Under the pieces are notes generated by a model that saw only the letters and a program-made list of their open reading frames with translations, had not been told where the DNA came from and ran no database searches. Below, piece by piece: positions 1 to 7,533 of a stretch of 20,939 nt of DNA; the first letter of the stretch is position 1, and the number at the start of each line of letters is the position of its first letter. Source of the stretch: Caryophanales bacterium (GTDB lineage: Bacteria; Bacillota_I; Bacilli_A; RFN20; CAG-826); NCBI GenBank assembly GCA_028726925.1, contig JAQYPI010000115.1:1-20939 (forward strand). The letters run 5' to 3'. The translations under genes and the position numbers were made by a program.

Positions 1-529
1 CGGGGGCATGAAAGGGAACGGGGCCCTCGTGTGCAAGAAAACGATGCGCTTCCTCCCCTTGCTTTCCGGAGGCGAACAGGAGAAAGGCTTGCGCGCCGGG
101 ACGGTTGACGTCGCCGGGGCTAAGGCGATGGCGGTCGCCCTCCAACTCGCCGAAAAGAACAAGAAAGCCAATCTCGATAGAATGGAGCATTTGAGGGATT
201 CCTTCGTCGAAAAACTCCGCCATATCGAAGGAATCGTCATGAATTCCCCGTCGAACGCTTCCCCTTACGTCATCGACTTTTCCTTGCGGAACCACAAAGC
301 AAGCGTCGTCGTCGAGGCACTCTCCAACCGCGGCTTCGACGTTTCAAGCGTGTCCGCCTGCTCCTCGAAAGGGGAACCATCAAGCTATGTCCTGCTTGCG
401 ATGGGAAAAGATCCCCGCCTCGCCGCCAACCCCATTCGCGTTTCCTTCCTCCCCTCAACCGGGGAAGACGAACTCGATTCGTTCATCGCTGCTTTGACCC
501 GCATCCTCCAGGAGGTACGTCCCTTATGA
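1..529 (+). CDS. Cysteine desulfurase (NifS/IscS family), 5'-truncated by window edge
   Basis: C-terminal part of a PLP-dependent cysteine desulfurase, which takes sulfur from L-cysteine onto an enzyme persulfide. The reading frame is open from the window edge, so the PLP-lysine half lies outside. What remains shows the family block SGGEQEKGLRAGT (canonical GGxQExGxRxGT) and, further on, the active-site cysteine in SACSSK followed by the usual alternation leading to LLAMG and IRVSF. The stop overlaps the thiI start (ATGA), so the two are probably translationally coupled. In Bacilli a dedicated NifS-type desulfurase encoded beside thiI supplies sulfur for 4-thiouridine in tRNA, and that is the likely role here. 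A role in thiamine or general Fe-S work cannot be excluded from a fragment. The family call is firm. Confidence 0.93.
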   Translation, partial: GGMKGNGALVCKKTMRFLPLLSGGEQEKGLRAGTVDVAGAKAMAVALQLAEKNKKANLDRMEHLRDSFVEKLRHIEGIVMNSPSNASPYVIDFSLRNHKASVVVEALSNRGFDVSSVSACSSKGEPSSYVLLAMGKDPRLAANPIRVSFLPSTGEDELDSFIAALTRILQEVRPL

Positions 530-1707
530 ATTACGATTCCTTGATCATCCATTACGGCGAACTCTCGACGAAAGGGGCGAACCGCGCCTCCTTCATCGAG
601 CGCCTCACCCATAACGTCCGGGTCGCCTTGCGCCCGTTTGCCACGGCTTCCGTCAAAGGAACCCACGATTATATCGGGGTTTCGATCGGCCAAGAGGATC
701 CTAACGCCCTCATTTCCCGTCTCCAGGACGTCTCGGGCATCCAAAAGATTTCGCTCGTCGCCAAGACCGCGCGCGATCTAGAAGCCGTGCAGGAAGCTGC
801 CATCGAGTTGCTCGCCCATGAAAAAGGCTCGACGTTCAAGATCGACGTCAAGCGCGTGGACAAGACCTTCCCCCTCGATTCCTATCAAATGGCATGCGAA
901 GTCGCCGATTCCATCCTCGACCATTCGTCCTGGACGGTCGATTTGCATGATTATGACATCCTTCTCCGCATCACCGTCCGCGAAAGCGGGTGCTACCTTT
1001 CTTGCCACGAATACCCGGGGCTCGGAGGTTACCCCTTGGGGATGAACGGCAAAGTCGGCCTCCTCCTAAGCGGCGGGATCGATTCCCCCGTGGCGGCATA
1101 TAAGCTCCTGCGACGCGGCATCAAGATCGAGGGCATCCATTTCGCCTCGCCCCCTTACACGTCGAGCAGGGTCCTCGACAAGCTCGTCGACATCCTGAAC
1201 GCCCTGACCGATTATCAGCCCGCTTTCCAACTGAACGTTGTGCCTTTCACGAAACTCCAGGAAGCGATCTACGAGCATGTCCCGGAGCCCTATTGCATCA
1301 CCATCATGCGGCGCATGATGCTGCGGATCGCCGAGAAAGTCGCCCGCGACCATCATTGCCTCGCCCTCGCGACCGGCGAATCAATCGGGCAAGTCGCTTC
1401 CCAGACTCTTGATTCCCTCATCGCGATCAACGACGTCACGAATTTCCCGATCCTCCGCCCCCTCGCGACCGAGGACAAGGTCTCGATCGTGGATGACGCC
1501 AAGCGGATCGGCACATACGAGATTTCCATCCGCCCATACGAGGATTGCTGCACGATCTTCAAGCCGAAGAAGCCCAAAACGAAACCGAAACTCGAGGATT
1601 GCCTCTATTACGAATCGAAGTTCGACTGGGCCCCGCTTGTGGAAGAAGCCGCGGCGAACGTGGAAACGATTCGTGTCCCATCCAAGGAAGAACATGAAAA
1701 CGATTGA
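526..1707 (+). CDS. thiI: tRNA 4-thiouridine synthetase ThiI
   Basis: 393 residues. ThiI adenylates U8 of tRNA and replaces its oxygen with sulfur received from a cysteine desulfurase. The N-terminal ferredoxin-like and THUMP regions (about residues 1-165, starting MNYDSLIIHYGELSTKGANR) are followed by a PP-loop pyrophosphatase domain with SGGIDSP at 182-188. Later blocks MRRMMLRIAEKVA, LATGESIGQVASQT and PYEDCCTIF are all typical of the family. There is no C-terminal rhodanese domain, as in other Firmicutes ThiI, so sulfur must come from the upstream desulfurase. The start is supported by an AGGAGGT ribosome binding site at 510-516 and the ATGA overlap with the preceding gene. The 3' end overlaps the next gene by 14 bases. 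Confidence 0.96.
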   Translation: MNYDSLIIHYGELSTKGANRASFIERLTHNVRVALRPFATASVKGTHDYIGVSIGQEDPNALISRLQDVSGIQKISLVAKTARDLEAVQEAAIELLAHEKGSTFKIDVKRVDKTFPLDSYQMACEVADSILDHSSWTVDLHDYDILLRITVRESGCYLSCHEYPGLGGYPLGMNGKVGLLLSGGIDSPVAAYKLLRRGIKIEGIHFASPPYTSSRVLDKLVDILNALTDYQPAFQLNVVPFTKLQEAIYEHVPEPYCITIMRRMMLRIAEKVARDHHCLALATGESIGQVASQTLDSLIAINDVTNFPILRPLATEDKVSIVDDAKRIGTYEISIRPYEDCCTIFKPKKPKTKPKLEDCLYYESKFDWAPLVEEAAANVETIRVPSKEEHEND

Positions 1708-2536
1708 AGGAAAGACGTTCACCGGCGAGCGCGCCTTGTTCCAAACCCGCGACGCGGAAATCCTTTCTTGCCGTTTCGAAGACGGCGAATCCCCGCTCAA
1801 GGAAAGCCGGAATCTCGTTTTGAAAAACGACGCTTTCGCTTGGAAATACCCGCTTTGGTACGGCAAAAGAATTTCCGTTACCGACTGCGCGTTCCTCCCC
1901 GCTGCGCGGGCCGGCGTTTGGTATACGGAGAACGCGAGTTTCTCCAATCTTGTTTACGCGGCCCCAAACGGGTTCCGTGCTTGCAAGGGACTTGCCATCC
2001 GAAACGTCGAATTTGTAAACGCCGAGGAAACCCTTTGGTGGAACGAAGGCGTTGAAATGGTTGACGTCAAGGCTCGCAATGCCGCGTATTTTGGGATGTA
2101 CACGAAAAAAGCCCATATCGAGAACCTCGATCTTGTCGGCGATTATGCGTTCGACCACGCGGAAAACATCATCATCTCCCATAGCGTCCTCAAGACCAAA
2201 GACGCCTTCTGGAACGCGAAGAACGTGACCCTCGTCGGCTGCGTGATCGAGGGGGAATATTTCGCCTGGAACGCGACGAACCTCGCCTTAATCGATTGCA
2301 AAGTCGTTTCCCATCAAGGGTTTTGCTACATTAGTGGGCTGCGCATCCAAAACGGGGATCTTACCGGTACCGATCTTTGCTTCGAGTATTGCTCGCGCAT
2401 CGACGCAACCCTTTCTTCCTCCCCGGTTTCCATCAAGAACCCGGTTTCCGGGAGGATCTCACTGCCTTCCAAGACGGAAATCATCCAGGACGATCCCGAG
2501 ATCGATCTAGACGGCGTGGAGATTATCGTCGCATGA
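1694..2536 (+). CDS. DUF3737 family protein, predicted right-handed beta-helix
   Basis: 280 residues with no known enzymatic function. The sequence is a series of short strand-turn units of roughly 20 residues (NLVLKNDAFAWKYPLWYGKR, ITVTDCAF-like, IRNVEFVNAEETLWWNEG, IENLDLVGDYAFDHAENI, NVTLVGCVIEGEYFAWNATN), the pattern of a pectate-lyase-like parallel beta-helix and of the DUF3737 family. No signal peptide or membrane segment is visible, so it is probably cytoplasmic. The start was chosen at ATG 1694 because AAGGAAG lies at 1683-1689 and because the frame upstream of it is simply thiI read out of phase. It overlaps thiI by 14 bases and the next gene by an ATGA, so it is co-translated with both. 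A role in sulfur metabolism is suggested only by position. Confidence 0.8.
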   Translation: MKTIEGKTFTGERALFQTRDAEILSCRFEDGESPLKESRNLVLKNDAFAWKYPLWYGKRISVTDCAFLPAARAGVWYTENASFSNLVYAAPNGFRACKGLAIRNVEFVNAEETLWWNEGVEMVDVKARNAAYFGMYTKKAHIENLDLVGDYAFDHAENIIISHSVLKTKDAFWNAKNVTLVGCVIEGEYFAWNATNLALIDCKVVSHQGFCYISGLRIQNGDLTGTDLCFEYCSRIDATLSSSPVSIKNPVSGRISLPSKTEIIQDDPEIDLDGVEIIVA

Positions 2537-3678
2537 AAGAATTCGAACGCCTTCACGCCATGCCTGAAAGCGATTTCTACCGTTACGAAGGGATGGGAGA
2601 CACGATTCCCCTCACCCTCGCCGACACGGATTTCGAGACCGCGGAAGAAGTCGCGAAAGCCATTCGGGAACGGGCAGCTTTCCCTTTATTTGGATACGTG
2701 AAAGAGGATAAGGGATGGGCCGAAGCCATCGTTTCGTTCTATAAACGCCGACACGGCCTTAGCCTTTTCTCGTCCTGCCTTCGCTTCTCAACGGGCGTCA
2801 TCGCGTCCTTGACCGCTTCGATCCGCGCGTTCACCGCCCCAGGGGACAAGGTTGCCGTCTGTCTTCCCGCCTATAACGGCTTCCTTTCGACGATCCCCCA
2901 TAACGGCAGGGAGGTTCTCGGGATCCCCATGAAGAGGGGAAACGGGTCCTATTCTTACGATTTCGAGGCTATGGAAGAAGCTTTCACGTCCTGCCGCCTT
3001 TTTGTCTATTGCCATCCATACAACCCCCTCGGCAAAGAAAACACGTTCGAGGAAACGGAACGGATCCTTTTCCTCGCCAAGAAACATGGCGTGATCGTCT
3101 TCAGCGATGAAATCCACGGCGAGATCCTGCGCCCCGGGCTTACCCACGACCCGATTTTCGCCCACGAATTAGCCAAGGAGGTCGCCATCATGGCCTCCTC
3201 CCCGGCGAAGGCGTTCAACTTGGCCGGTATCCAGACGAGTTTCGCGTACGCGGAAAACCCTTCCCTTCTAGAAGCTCTAGGGGATGCCCTCTACGCGGAT
3301 GACTGCGGGGAAGCCTCCTCCTTTGCCTACGTCGCCGCGAAAGCCTGTTACGAGTCGGGGGACCGTTATCTTGACGCGCTCAATGAGCGCATCGCCAAAA
3401 ACGAAGCCCTGTTCCGCGATGCCCTTTCCCTTTTCCCTTTCCTTCACCTCGTTAGCGGCCCGGCGACCTACCTTTTGTATGTCGAGGCGACTGAGATCGA
3501 GGACGTCGAGGATTACCTCGATTACCTCAAAAACGTTGGAGGTGTTGCTTTCTCAAGCGGCACTCTTTACGGGGATAAGAACCATTTCCGCGTCAACATC
3601 GCCGTCCCGGAGGCGACCCTTCAAGAAGCCATCCGCCGCTTCGTGACCGCGACGAAGCAATATTGCTCAAAACGATGA
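2533..3678 (+). CDS. MalY/PatB-type PLP aminotransferase (putative cystathionine beta-lyase)
   Basis: 381 residues. Fold-type I PLP enzyme of the MalY/PatB branch, whose members usually cleave C-S bonds (cystathionine or cysteine conjugates) rather than transaminate. Visible features: LADTDF near residue 29 (family ADMDF), PLFGY near 51, HPYNPLGK with the substrate-binding Asn at about 164, SDEIHGEI at 191-198 with the PLP-ring Asp, the Schiff-base lysine at about 226 in SPAKAFNLAG, and C-terminal FRVNIAVP carrying the carboxylate-binding Arg. The start ATG overlaps the DUF3737 stop (ATGA). The many in-frame residues upstream belong to another gene's frame and were excluded. Lying downstream of a cysteine desulfurase and thiI, it would fit sulfur amino acid turnover. 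Exact substrate unknown. Confidence 0.88.
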   Translation: MKEFERLHAMPESDFYRYEGMGDTIPLTLADTDFETAEEVAKAIRERAAFPLFGYVKEDKGWAEAIVSFYKRRHGLSLFSSCLRFSTGVIASLTASIRAFTAPGDKVAVCLPAYNGFLSTIPHNGREVLGIPMKRGNGSYSYDFEAMEEAFTSCRLFVYCHPYNPLGKENTFEETERILFLAKKHGVIVFSDEIHGEILRPGLTHDPIFAHELAKEVAIMASSPAKAFNLAGIQTSFAYAENPSLLEALGDALYADDCGEASSFAYVAAKACYESGDRYLDALNERIAKNEALFRDALSLFPFLHLVSGPATYLLYVEATEIEDVEDYLDYLKNVGGVAFSSGTLYGDKNHFRVNIAVPEATLQEAIRRFVTATKQYCSKR

Positions 3679-3684
3679 AGATAG

Positions 3685-3715
3685 AAAAAAGTGCCGATTG
3701 CTCGACACTTTTTTT
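3685..3715. terminator. Bidirectional intrinsic terminator between the PatB-like gene and rplT
   Basis: A-tract, stem AAAAAAGTG / CACTTTTTT with one internal C-A mismatch then CGA/TCG, and a four-base loop. T-runs exist on both strands, so it can end both converging transcripts. Confidence 0.85.
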
Positions 3716-3731
3716 GTTGCCTTAGAAGCGA

Positions 3732-4085
3732 TTATTTCGCGTTCTTCGCGGTTTCAACGAGGGTCGCGAAGGCTTTCGGATCGGCGATGGCGATCTCGGA
3801 GAGCATCTTGCGGTTCATCTCGATGCCGGCCTTCTTGAGGCCGCCCATGAAGACGGAATAACTGATGCCGTTGATGCGGCAAGCAGCGTTGATGCGCTTG
3901 ATCCAGAGCTTACGATAATCCCTCTTGACGAGGCGACGGGAATTGTAAGCGTAACGGAGCGAGTGGCAAACTTGCTCTTTGGCGGTCTTGAAGAGAAGGT
4001 GCTTGCTGCCGAAATATCCTTTGGCGGCCTTCAGGACCTTTTTGCGACGGGCACGGGTAACGGTGCCACCTTTGACTCTAGCCAT
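3732..4085 (-). CDS. rplT: 50S ribosomal protein L20
   Basis: 117 residues, normal length. L20 binds 23S rRNA early in large-subunit assembly and in Firmicutes also represses its own operon by binding the infC leader. The sequence starts [19 protein letters not shown] and contains GYFGSKH, the [23 protein letters not shown] block and [20 protein letters not shown], all hallmarks of L20. AGGAGG lies at 4096-4101, nine bases from the ATG. Last gene of infC-rpmI-rplT, 18 bases after rpmI, ending before a shared terminator. Confidence 0.98.
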   Translation of the reverse strand: MARVKGGTVTRARRKKVLKAAKGYFGSKHLLFKTAKEQVCHSLRYAYNSRRLVKRDYRKLWIKRINAACRINGISYSVFMGGLKKAGIEMNRKMLSEIAIADPKAFATLVETAKNAK

Positions 4086-4103
4086 GGTTCTTTCTTCCTC
4101 CTA

Positions 4104-4298
4104 TTACTTGACGAGCATGAAGCGGATACGCTTGTAGTCGGTCTTGTCAATCATGCCCGCGCGGCGAAGCTGACGGGATTGCTTCGCGGTCTTGTAGGGG
4201 GCGTGGTGCCCTTTGTAGGCGTGGACGTATTTGAGCTTACCGGTACCGGTGACTTTCACCCTCTTGCTCAAGGAGCGGCTGCTTTTCATCTTTGGCAT
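4104..4298 (-). CDS. rpmI: 50S ribosomal protein L35
   Basis: 64 residues, typical length, highly basic. MPKMKSSRSLSKRVKVTGTG and the YKGHHAPYKTAKQSRQLRR stretch identify L35. An AAGGAGA ribosome binding site precedes the ATG (minus-strand bases about 4314-4308). The gene sits 17 bases downstream of infC and 18 upstream of rplT in the conserved order. Confidence 0.98.
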   Translation of the reverse strand: MPKMKSSRSLSKRVKVTGTGKLKYVHAYKGHHAPYKTAKQSRQLRRAGMIDKTDYKRIRFMLVK

Positions 4299-4315
4299 AG
4301 TGAGATTCTCCTTCC

Positions 4316-4885
4316 TTACTTCTTATTGCCTTTCGGTGCGACGATGCAGGAATAGCATTTTCCATCCCAGCTCGGCTTTTTCTCGATGACGGTCGGGGTT
4401 TCCTCCGTCGTCAGGCATTCGATGAAACGGGTCATGAGATCCTCGCCGATTTCCTTGTGGGCCATTTCGCGGCCCTTGAGGATGACGCGGATGTTGACTT
4501 TGTTCCCATCGCTTAGGAAACCGCGTCCTGCCTTAGCCTTGGTTTGGAGATCATGCTCTCCAATGACGATGTGGAGCTGGATTTCCTTGAGTTCCGAGGC
4601 GGCGGCTTTGGACTTGCGCTTGTTCTCCTTATCGGCTTTCTCCTTTTCGTAACGGTATTTGCCGTAATTCAGGATCTTGCAGACAGGCGGATTGGCTTGG
4701 GGAGCGACGCAGAAGAGGTCGAGGTCGTAAGACTGGGCGATTTCGTTGGCCCGGCGAGACGACATGCGGCCGAGGTTATCTCCATTCGGGCCGATGACCT
4801 GGACTTCGGGGTAACGGATGTTCTCGTTGATCGGATCGAAGCGCTTTTGCGGGCGGCGTTCCCTTTGTTGGTTGTAGTAAGCGAT
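4316..4885 (-). CDS. infC: Translation initiation factor IF-3, probable ATC start codon
   Basis: 189 residues from the start proposed here. IF3 binds the 30S subunit, prevents premature joining of 50S and rejects non-canonical start codons. The first ATG in frame (4763-4765) would give 149 residues and remove conserved N-domain sequence. Reading upstream restores RFDPINENIRYPEVQVIG and PNGDNLG directly before MSSRRA, the canonical IF3 N-terminus. Between the upstream stop (4904-4906) and that ATG there is no ATG, GTG, TTG or CTG. The only good candidate is ATC at 4883-4885, nine bases after GGAGG (4895-4899). IF3 genes are known to use rare AUU-type starts that allow IF3 to repress its own translation, so an ATC start fits. 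The C-domain contains VNIRVILKGREMAH. First gene of the infC-rpmI-rplT operon. Confidence 0.93.
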   Translation of the reverse strand: MAYYNQQRERRPQKRFDPINENIRYPEVQVIGPNGDNLGRMSSRRANEIAQSYDLDLFCVAPQANPPVCKILNYGKYRYEKEKADKENKRKSKAAASELKEIQLHIVIGEHDLQTKAKAGRGFLSDGNKVNIRVILKGREMAHKEIGEDLMTRFIECLTTEETPTVIEKKPSWDGKCYSCIVAPKGNKK

Positions 4886-5031
4886 GTGGTGTTTCCTCCA
4901 ATGTTATCAATAAAAGCCGGAGCGCAATGGATCCGGCTTCTGAAGCTAAGGTAGTTTCAGTAGTGCTTGGCCAACGTCCCGAGGGAGTCTGGCGAATCGC
5001 CGGAAGCGATTGCTTTCTACATTTATCGACG
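4886..5031 (-). promoter_or_regulatory. Attenuator leader of infC-rpmI-rplT (L20-leader type)
   Basis: About 145 bases lie between the predicted transcription start and the infC start codon. The leader contains a CTGAA...TTCAG hairpin (roughly 4940-4960) and then a strong terminator hairpin just before the ribosome binding site. In other Firmicutes this position holds the L20 leader, where excess L20 promotes premature termination. The position and terminator are seen; L20 as ligand is inferred from the operon. Confidence 0.65.
4909..4939 (-). terminator. Attenuator hairpin in the infC leader
   Basis: Minus-strand stem AAGCCGGA / TCCGGCTT (4939-4932 with 4921-4914), ten-base loop, followed by TTTTATT. 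It ends ten bases before the GGAGG of infC, the placement expected of an attenuator rather than the end of the preceding transcript. Confidence 0.8.
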
Positions 5032-5037
5032 GCTTGT

Positions 5038-5065
5038 ATTTTACGCATTGCGCGCAAGGGCGCAA
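5038..5065 (-). promoter_or_regulatory. Promoter of infC-rpmI-rplT
   Basis: Minus strand -35 TTGCGC (5065-5060), 16-base spacer, -10 TAAAAT (5043-5038), start expected near 5031. It lies directly after the stop of the upstream SDR gene, with no terminator between them, so read-through from that operon is possible. A TTGCGCGCAA palindrome (5047-5056) sits within the spacer. Confidence 0.6.
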
Positions 5066-5103
5066 GCGGAAATTTCATAAATTCGGAAGAAAAGGGGGAT
5101 TGC

Positions 5104-6018
5104 TTACTTTTGTATCAGGATTTCCGATGCCTTTTCGCGGAGGAAGGACAGAATCGCGTCGTTTCCTTTCCTTAGTTTCCGCGGGAAACCATAGGCCGTG
5201 CCCTTGCCCGAAACGTGCCCGAGTCCCCTGGGGCCGTAATAGGAGCCTGGTTTCCCTTCCGAAAGCGCCTTGAGGAAGGATGTGGCCGCGCTTTCTGGAT
5301 CGTGGAGGAAGAGGCGGAAGAAGAAGCCGACGAGCGCGGTGAAAGGCTTCGGATAGCCTTTTATGAAAAGCGGGGTAAAGGTGACCCCGGGATGGGCGAG
5401 TAGCATCTTGACGTTTCCTTTCTCCTCTTGACCCAGGGCCATCGCATAACCGTGGATCGCGCGTTTCGAGATCGCGTACCTCTTTAGTTTTCCCGGACGA
5501 AAATCCCCCTCGAGAAGCCGCGGGTCAAAACGATGCCAAGTCGCTGAAAGGGAGGATGCGAAAACGACGTCCACTTCGTGGGGCAAGGCATGGAAATAGG
5601 GCAAAAGAAGCTCATTGAGGATCCCCGTCCCGAGGAAATTCGTGCCCGCGGTAATCTCGAAGCCATCCTCCGTGAGCCCGTCTTTCGGGCGAAACACGCC
5701 GGCGTTATGGACGAACCCATAAATGTCGAGACCTTCTTCCCGCAACCCGGATACGAAAGAGAGGATGCTTGCAAGGCTCGCGAGATCAAGAAGGCGCACC
5801 GTGACATTGGCCCCCGGTACCGAGCGCTCGATTTCTTCTTTCGCGATTTGCCCCCGTTCGAGGCTTCGACAGGCGATCACGACGCGAGCCCCGAGGGAAG
5901 CTAGCTCCTTGCAAAGGGCTTTCCCGATGCCGGAGTTCCCGCCCGTGACGACGAATGTCTGACCACGAAAACGTTCGGGGTTTAAGGAAGAAAGGTAACG
6001 GATGAGGGCTTTTTTCAT
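5104..6018 (-). CDS. SDR-family NAD(P)-dependent oxidoreductase
   Basis: 304 residues. Short-chain dehydrogenase/reductase resembling the retinol dehydrogenase/protochlorophyllide reductase-like branch, longer than the classical 250-residue form. Rossmann nucleotide motif TGGNSGIG at 25-32, adenine-pocket Asp-Leu at 78-79, HNAG at 104-107, catalytic Ser in SSLS at 155-158, and catalytic Tyr181 and Lys185 in YAISK. All catalytic residues are present, so it should be active; the substrate cannot be told. No membrane segment is convincing. There is no clear ribosome binding site before ATG 6018; the leader is pyrimidine-rich. It follows the small membrane protein gene by 54 bases on the same strand and is probably the last gene of that transcript. 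Confidence 0.9.
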   Translation of the reverse strand: MKKALIRYLSSLNPERFRGQTFVVTGGNSGIGKALCKELASLGARVVIACRSLERGQIAKEEIERSVPGANVTVRLLDLASLASILSFVSGLREEGLDIYGFVHNAGVFRPKDGLTEDGFEITAGTNFLGTGILNELLLPYFHALPHEVDVVFASSLSATWHRFDPRLLEGDFRPGKLKRYAISKRAIHGYAMALGQEEKGNVKMLLAHPGVTFTPLFIKGYPKPFTALVGFFFRLFLHDPESAATSFLKALSEGKPGSYYGPRGLGHVSGKGTAYGFPRKLRKGNDAILSFLREKASEILIQK

Positions 6019-6072
6019 GGTGAGGGTTTCGGAATGGGAACGAAGAGGAGAACGGAAACCGGGGCGTATTTC

Positions 6073-6495
6073 TTAAAGCAGCGCGGAAAGAAGCAAGGAA
6101 GAAGACTGTTCCGGGTCCAAGCCGTTTAGAATCGCATCTTGGGAAAGGGCGATCATGGATACGAGGAAGGCAATCCCAAAAAGGAACGCGCCGGCCAAGG
6201 CAAGGGAAGATAGCGTCTTGGCTTTTTCCTTGCTGAGAGAATAGACGGGCAAAAGAAGGAAGGCGAGGGAAGAGAAGATGATGGCAAGAATCGCGAGATA
6301 GGTCTTGTCGGTCGCGTACGTTTCGGCCATCCAAATGGCCCCGAAAACGGCGTATAGGAGGATTCCGAAGGGAAGGAGGATGTAGGAACCAAGACGGACG
6401 CCTCGATTCCCCTCAAAGCGTTTCATCGATGCAAGGATGTAAGCAGCAACGTAAAGAAGAAAGCCGAAAAAGGCTATCAAAATCTCGAATCTCAT
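6073..6495 (-). CDS. Small hypothetical membrane protein with four transmembrane segments
   Basis: 140 residues, not recognised. Four hydrophobic segments at about 4-23, 35-56, 66-87 and 96-117, with short charged connecting loops (ASMKRFEGNRGVR after the first, SLSKEKAK after the third) and a polar C-terminal tail. No catalytic motif is visible. Its ATG overlaps the stop of the upstream Fic-like gene (ATGA), and GAAAGG lies seven bases before it, so translation is probably coupled. The tight coupling to a Fic-fold protein suggests a shared function, but nothing in the sequence says what it is. Confidence 0.7.
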   Translation of the reverse strand: MRFEILIAFFGFLLYVAAYILASMKRFEGNRGVRLGSYILLPFGILLYAVFGAIWMAETYATDKTYLAILAIIFSSLAFLLLPVYSLSKEKAKTLSSLALAGAFLFGIAFLVSMIALSQDAILNGLDPEQSSSLLLSALL

Positions 6496-7451
6496 TGCGA
6501 AACCTTTCGATATCTTTGATTGCGATCGGTTGGCGTTAAGGGGTTCGCCATCTCGATGAGACCCGCTTCAAGGGCGGGGTGAAGGTAGTTTTTCGAAAGG
6601 CCGAGGCGCGAGGTGAGACCTAAGAGGCCGAGGAGCTCGACGGCGCTATAGAAGCGACCGTCCTCCATCTTCGAGACGAGCTTGCGGGCGAGGGGAGTCC
6701 CCTCGTTTTTCTGACGCATGCCTTTCCGCTGGGCGGACAAAATGGCGCGTTCGACGATTCGCAAGGCGGCCAAGACGAAGGGGGCGGTGTCGGCCGTCTC
6801 CACCGAGAGGCGATAGGCGTCCTCGAGTTCTTGCGCCTTCTGCGCGAAGAGAGAAACGACCGGAACGTTCGCGAATTCCTTCGCGTAGGAAACAAGAATC
6901 GCCTTCATGAGATAGAGGGCGAGAATCCTCGTGTAGCGCGAGAACGGCTGAATGGCCATGATCTCGAAATAGAAAAGGGCGGAAAGAAGAAGCGGATGGC
7001 GTTCCTTGCCGGACTTGGCGAAGGAATAGAACCCTTTGAGCATCGGAAGGATCTTCGCGTGCAAGGGAATGGGATAGGGGAACGTCTCGACGCGGCGGGA
7101 CATGCGGGAAGGGACCCCGTCGGGGAACAATGCGGACGCGAATTCGTCGACGAACCCCAAGTCATAGGGATCGATGCGCCCCATCTTGGCGTAGAGGCGC
7201 AAAAGCGCGGAAGCTTCTGGGATGCCCGGGATGTCCTCCCCGCGTTTGAGGGCGCGCGCCTGAGACGGGGTGAAAGAAACGCCTTCAAGAGCGAAAGAAG
7301 CTTTCACTTCCTGAAAGAGGGTTTCCTCGTCCACACGGAAGGAGGGGGAAAGGGAGAGCCTGCCGGCTTCGAAAGCGATGTTGCACGCGGAAGAGAGAAT
7401 CTCGTTGTTGACGGTCACGGCCGCCTGATAGGGTGCGATTTGTTTTGCCAT
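6492..7451 (-). CDS. Fic-fold protein with degenerate catalytic motif
   Basis: 319 residues. Fic enzymes transfer AMP or other phosphate groups to proteins through the motif HPFx(D/E)GNGRxxR. Here the equivalent place reads IMAIQPFSRYTRILALYL (about 163-180): histidine is replaced by Gln168 and the four residues DGNG appear to have been lost, since HPFS[DGNG]RYTRIL would be a normal motif. The rest of the family layout is kept: an inhibitory-helix motif SFALEG at 52-57 (S/TxxxEG/N), followed by SQARALKRGEDIPG, and a C-terminal winged helix (about 268-319) ending LTPTDRNQRYRKV, typical of class II Fic proteins. The protein is therefore probably catalytically dead and may act through binding or as a DNA-associated regulator. 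The ORF is intact, so this is not ordinary gene decay. No ribosome binding site is visible; a TAAAAT box lies six bases before the ATG. Confidence 0.8.
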   Translation of the reverse strand: MAKQIAPYQAAVTVNNEILSSACNIAFEAGRLSLSPSFRVDEETLFQEVKASFALEGVSFTPSQARALKRGEDIPGIPEASALLRLYAKMGRIDPYDLGFVDEFASALFPDGVPSRMSRRVETFPYPIPLHAKILPMLKGFYSFAKSGKERHPLLLSALFYFEIMAIQPFSRYTRILALYLMKAILVSYAKEFANVPVVSLFAQKAQELEDAYRLSVETADTAPFVLAALRIVERAILSAQRKGMRQKNEGTPLARKLVSKMEDGRFYSAVELLGLLGLTSRLGLSKNYLHPALEAGLIEMANPLTPTDRNQRYRKVSQ

Positions 7452-7533
7452 GGTTTTATTTTAACCTAGCCTGCAGGAAAGAAAAGATAAAACATGCATA
7501 TTTTGCTCTATATGAATTCGAGAAAGGATGTCC

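Noticed and set aside
4316..4765. infC beginning at the first ATG (149 residues)
   Set aside because: It removes conserved IF3 N-domain sequence, and no ribosome binding site precedes that ATG, whereas GGAGG precedes ATC 4883-4885.
5066..5103. Terminator after the SDR gene
   Set aside because: There is an imperfect AT-rich inverted repeat but no stable stem with a T-tract on the minus strand.
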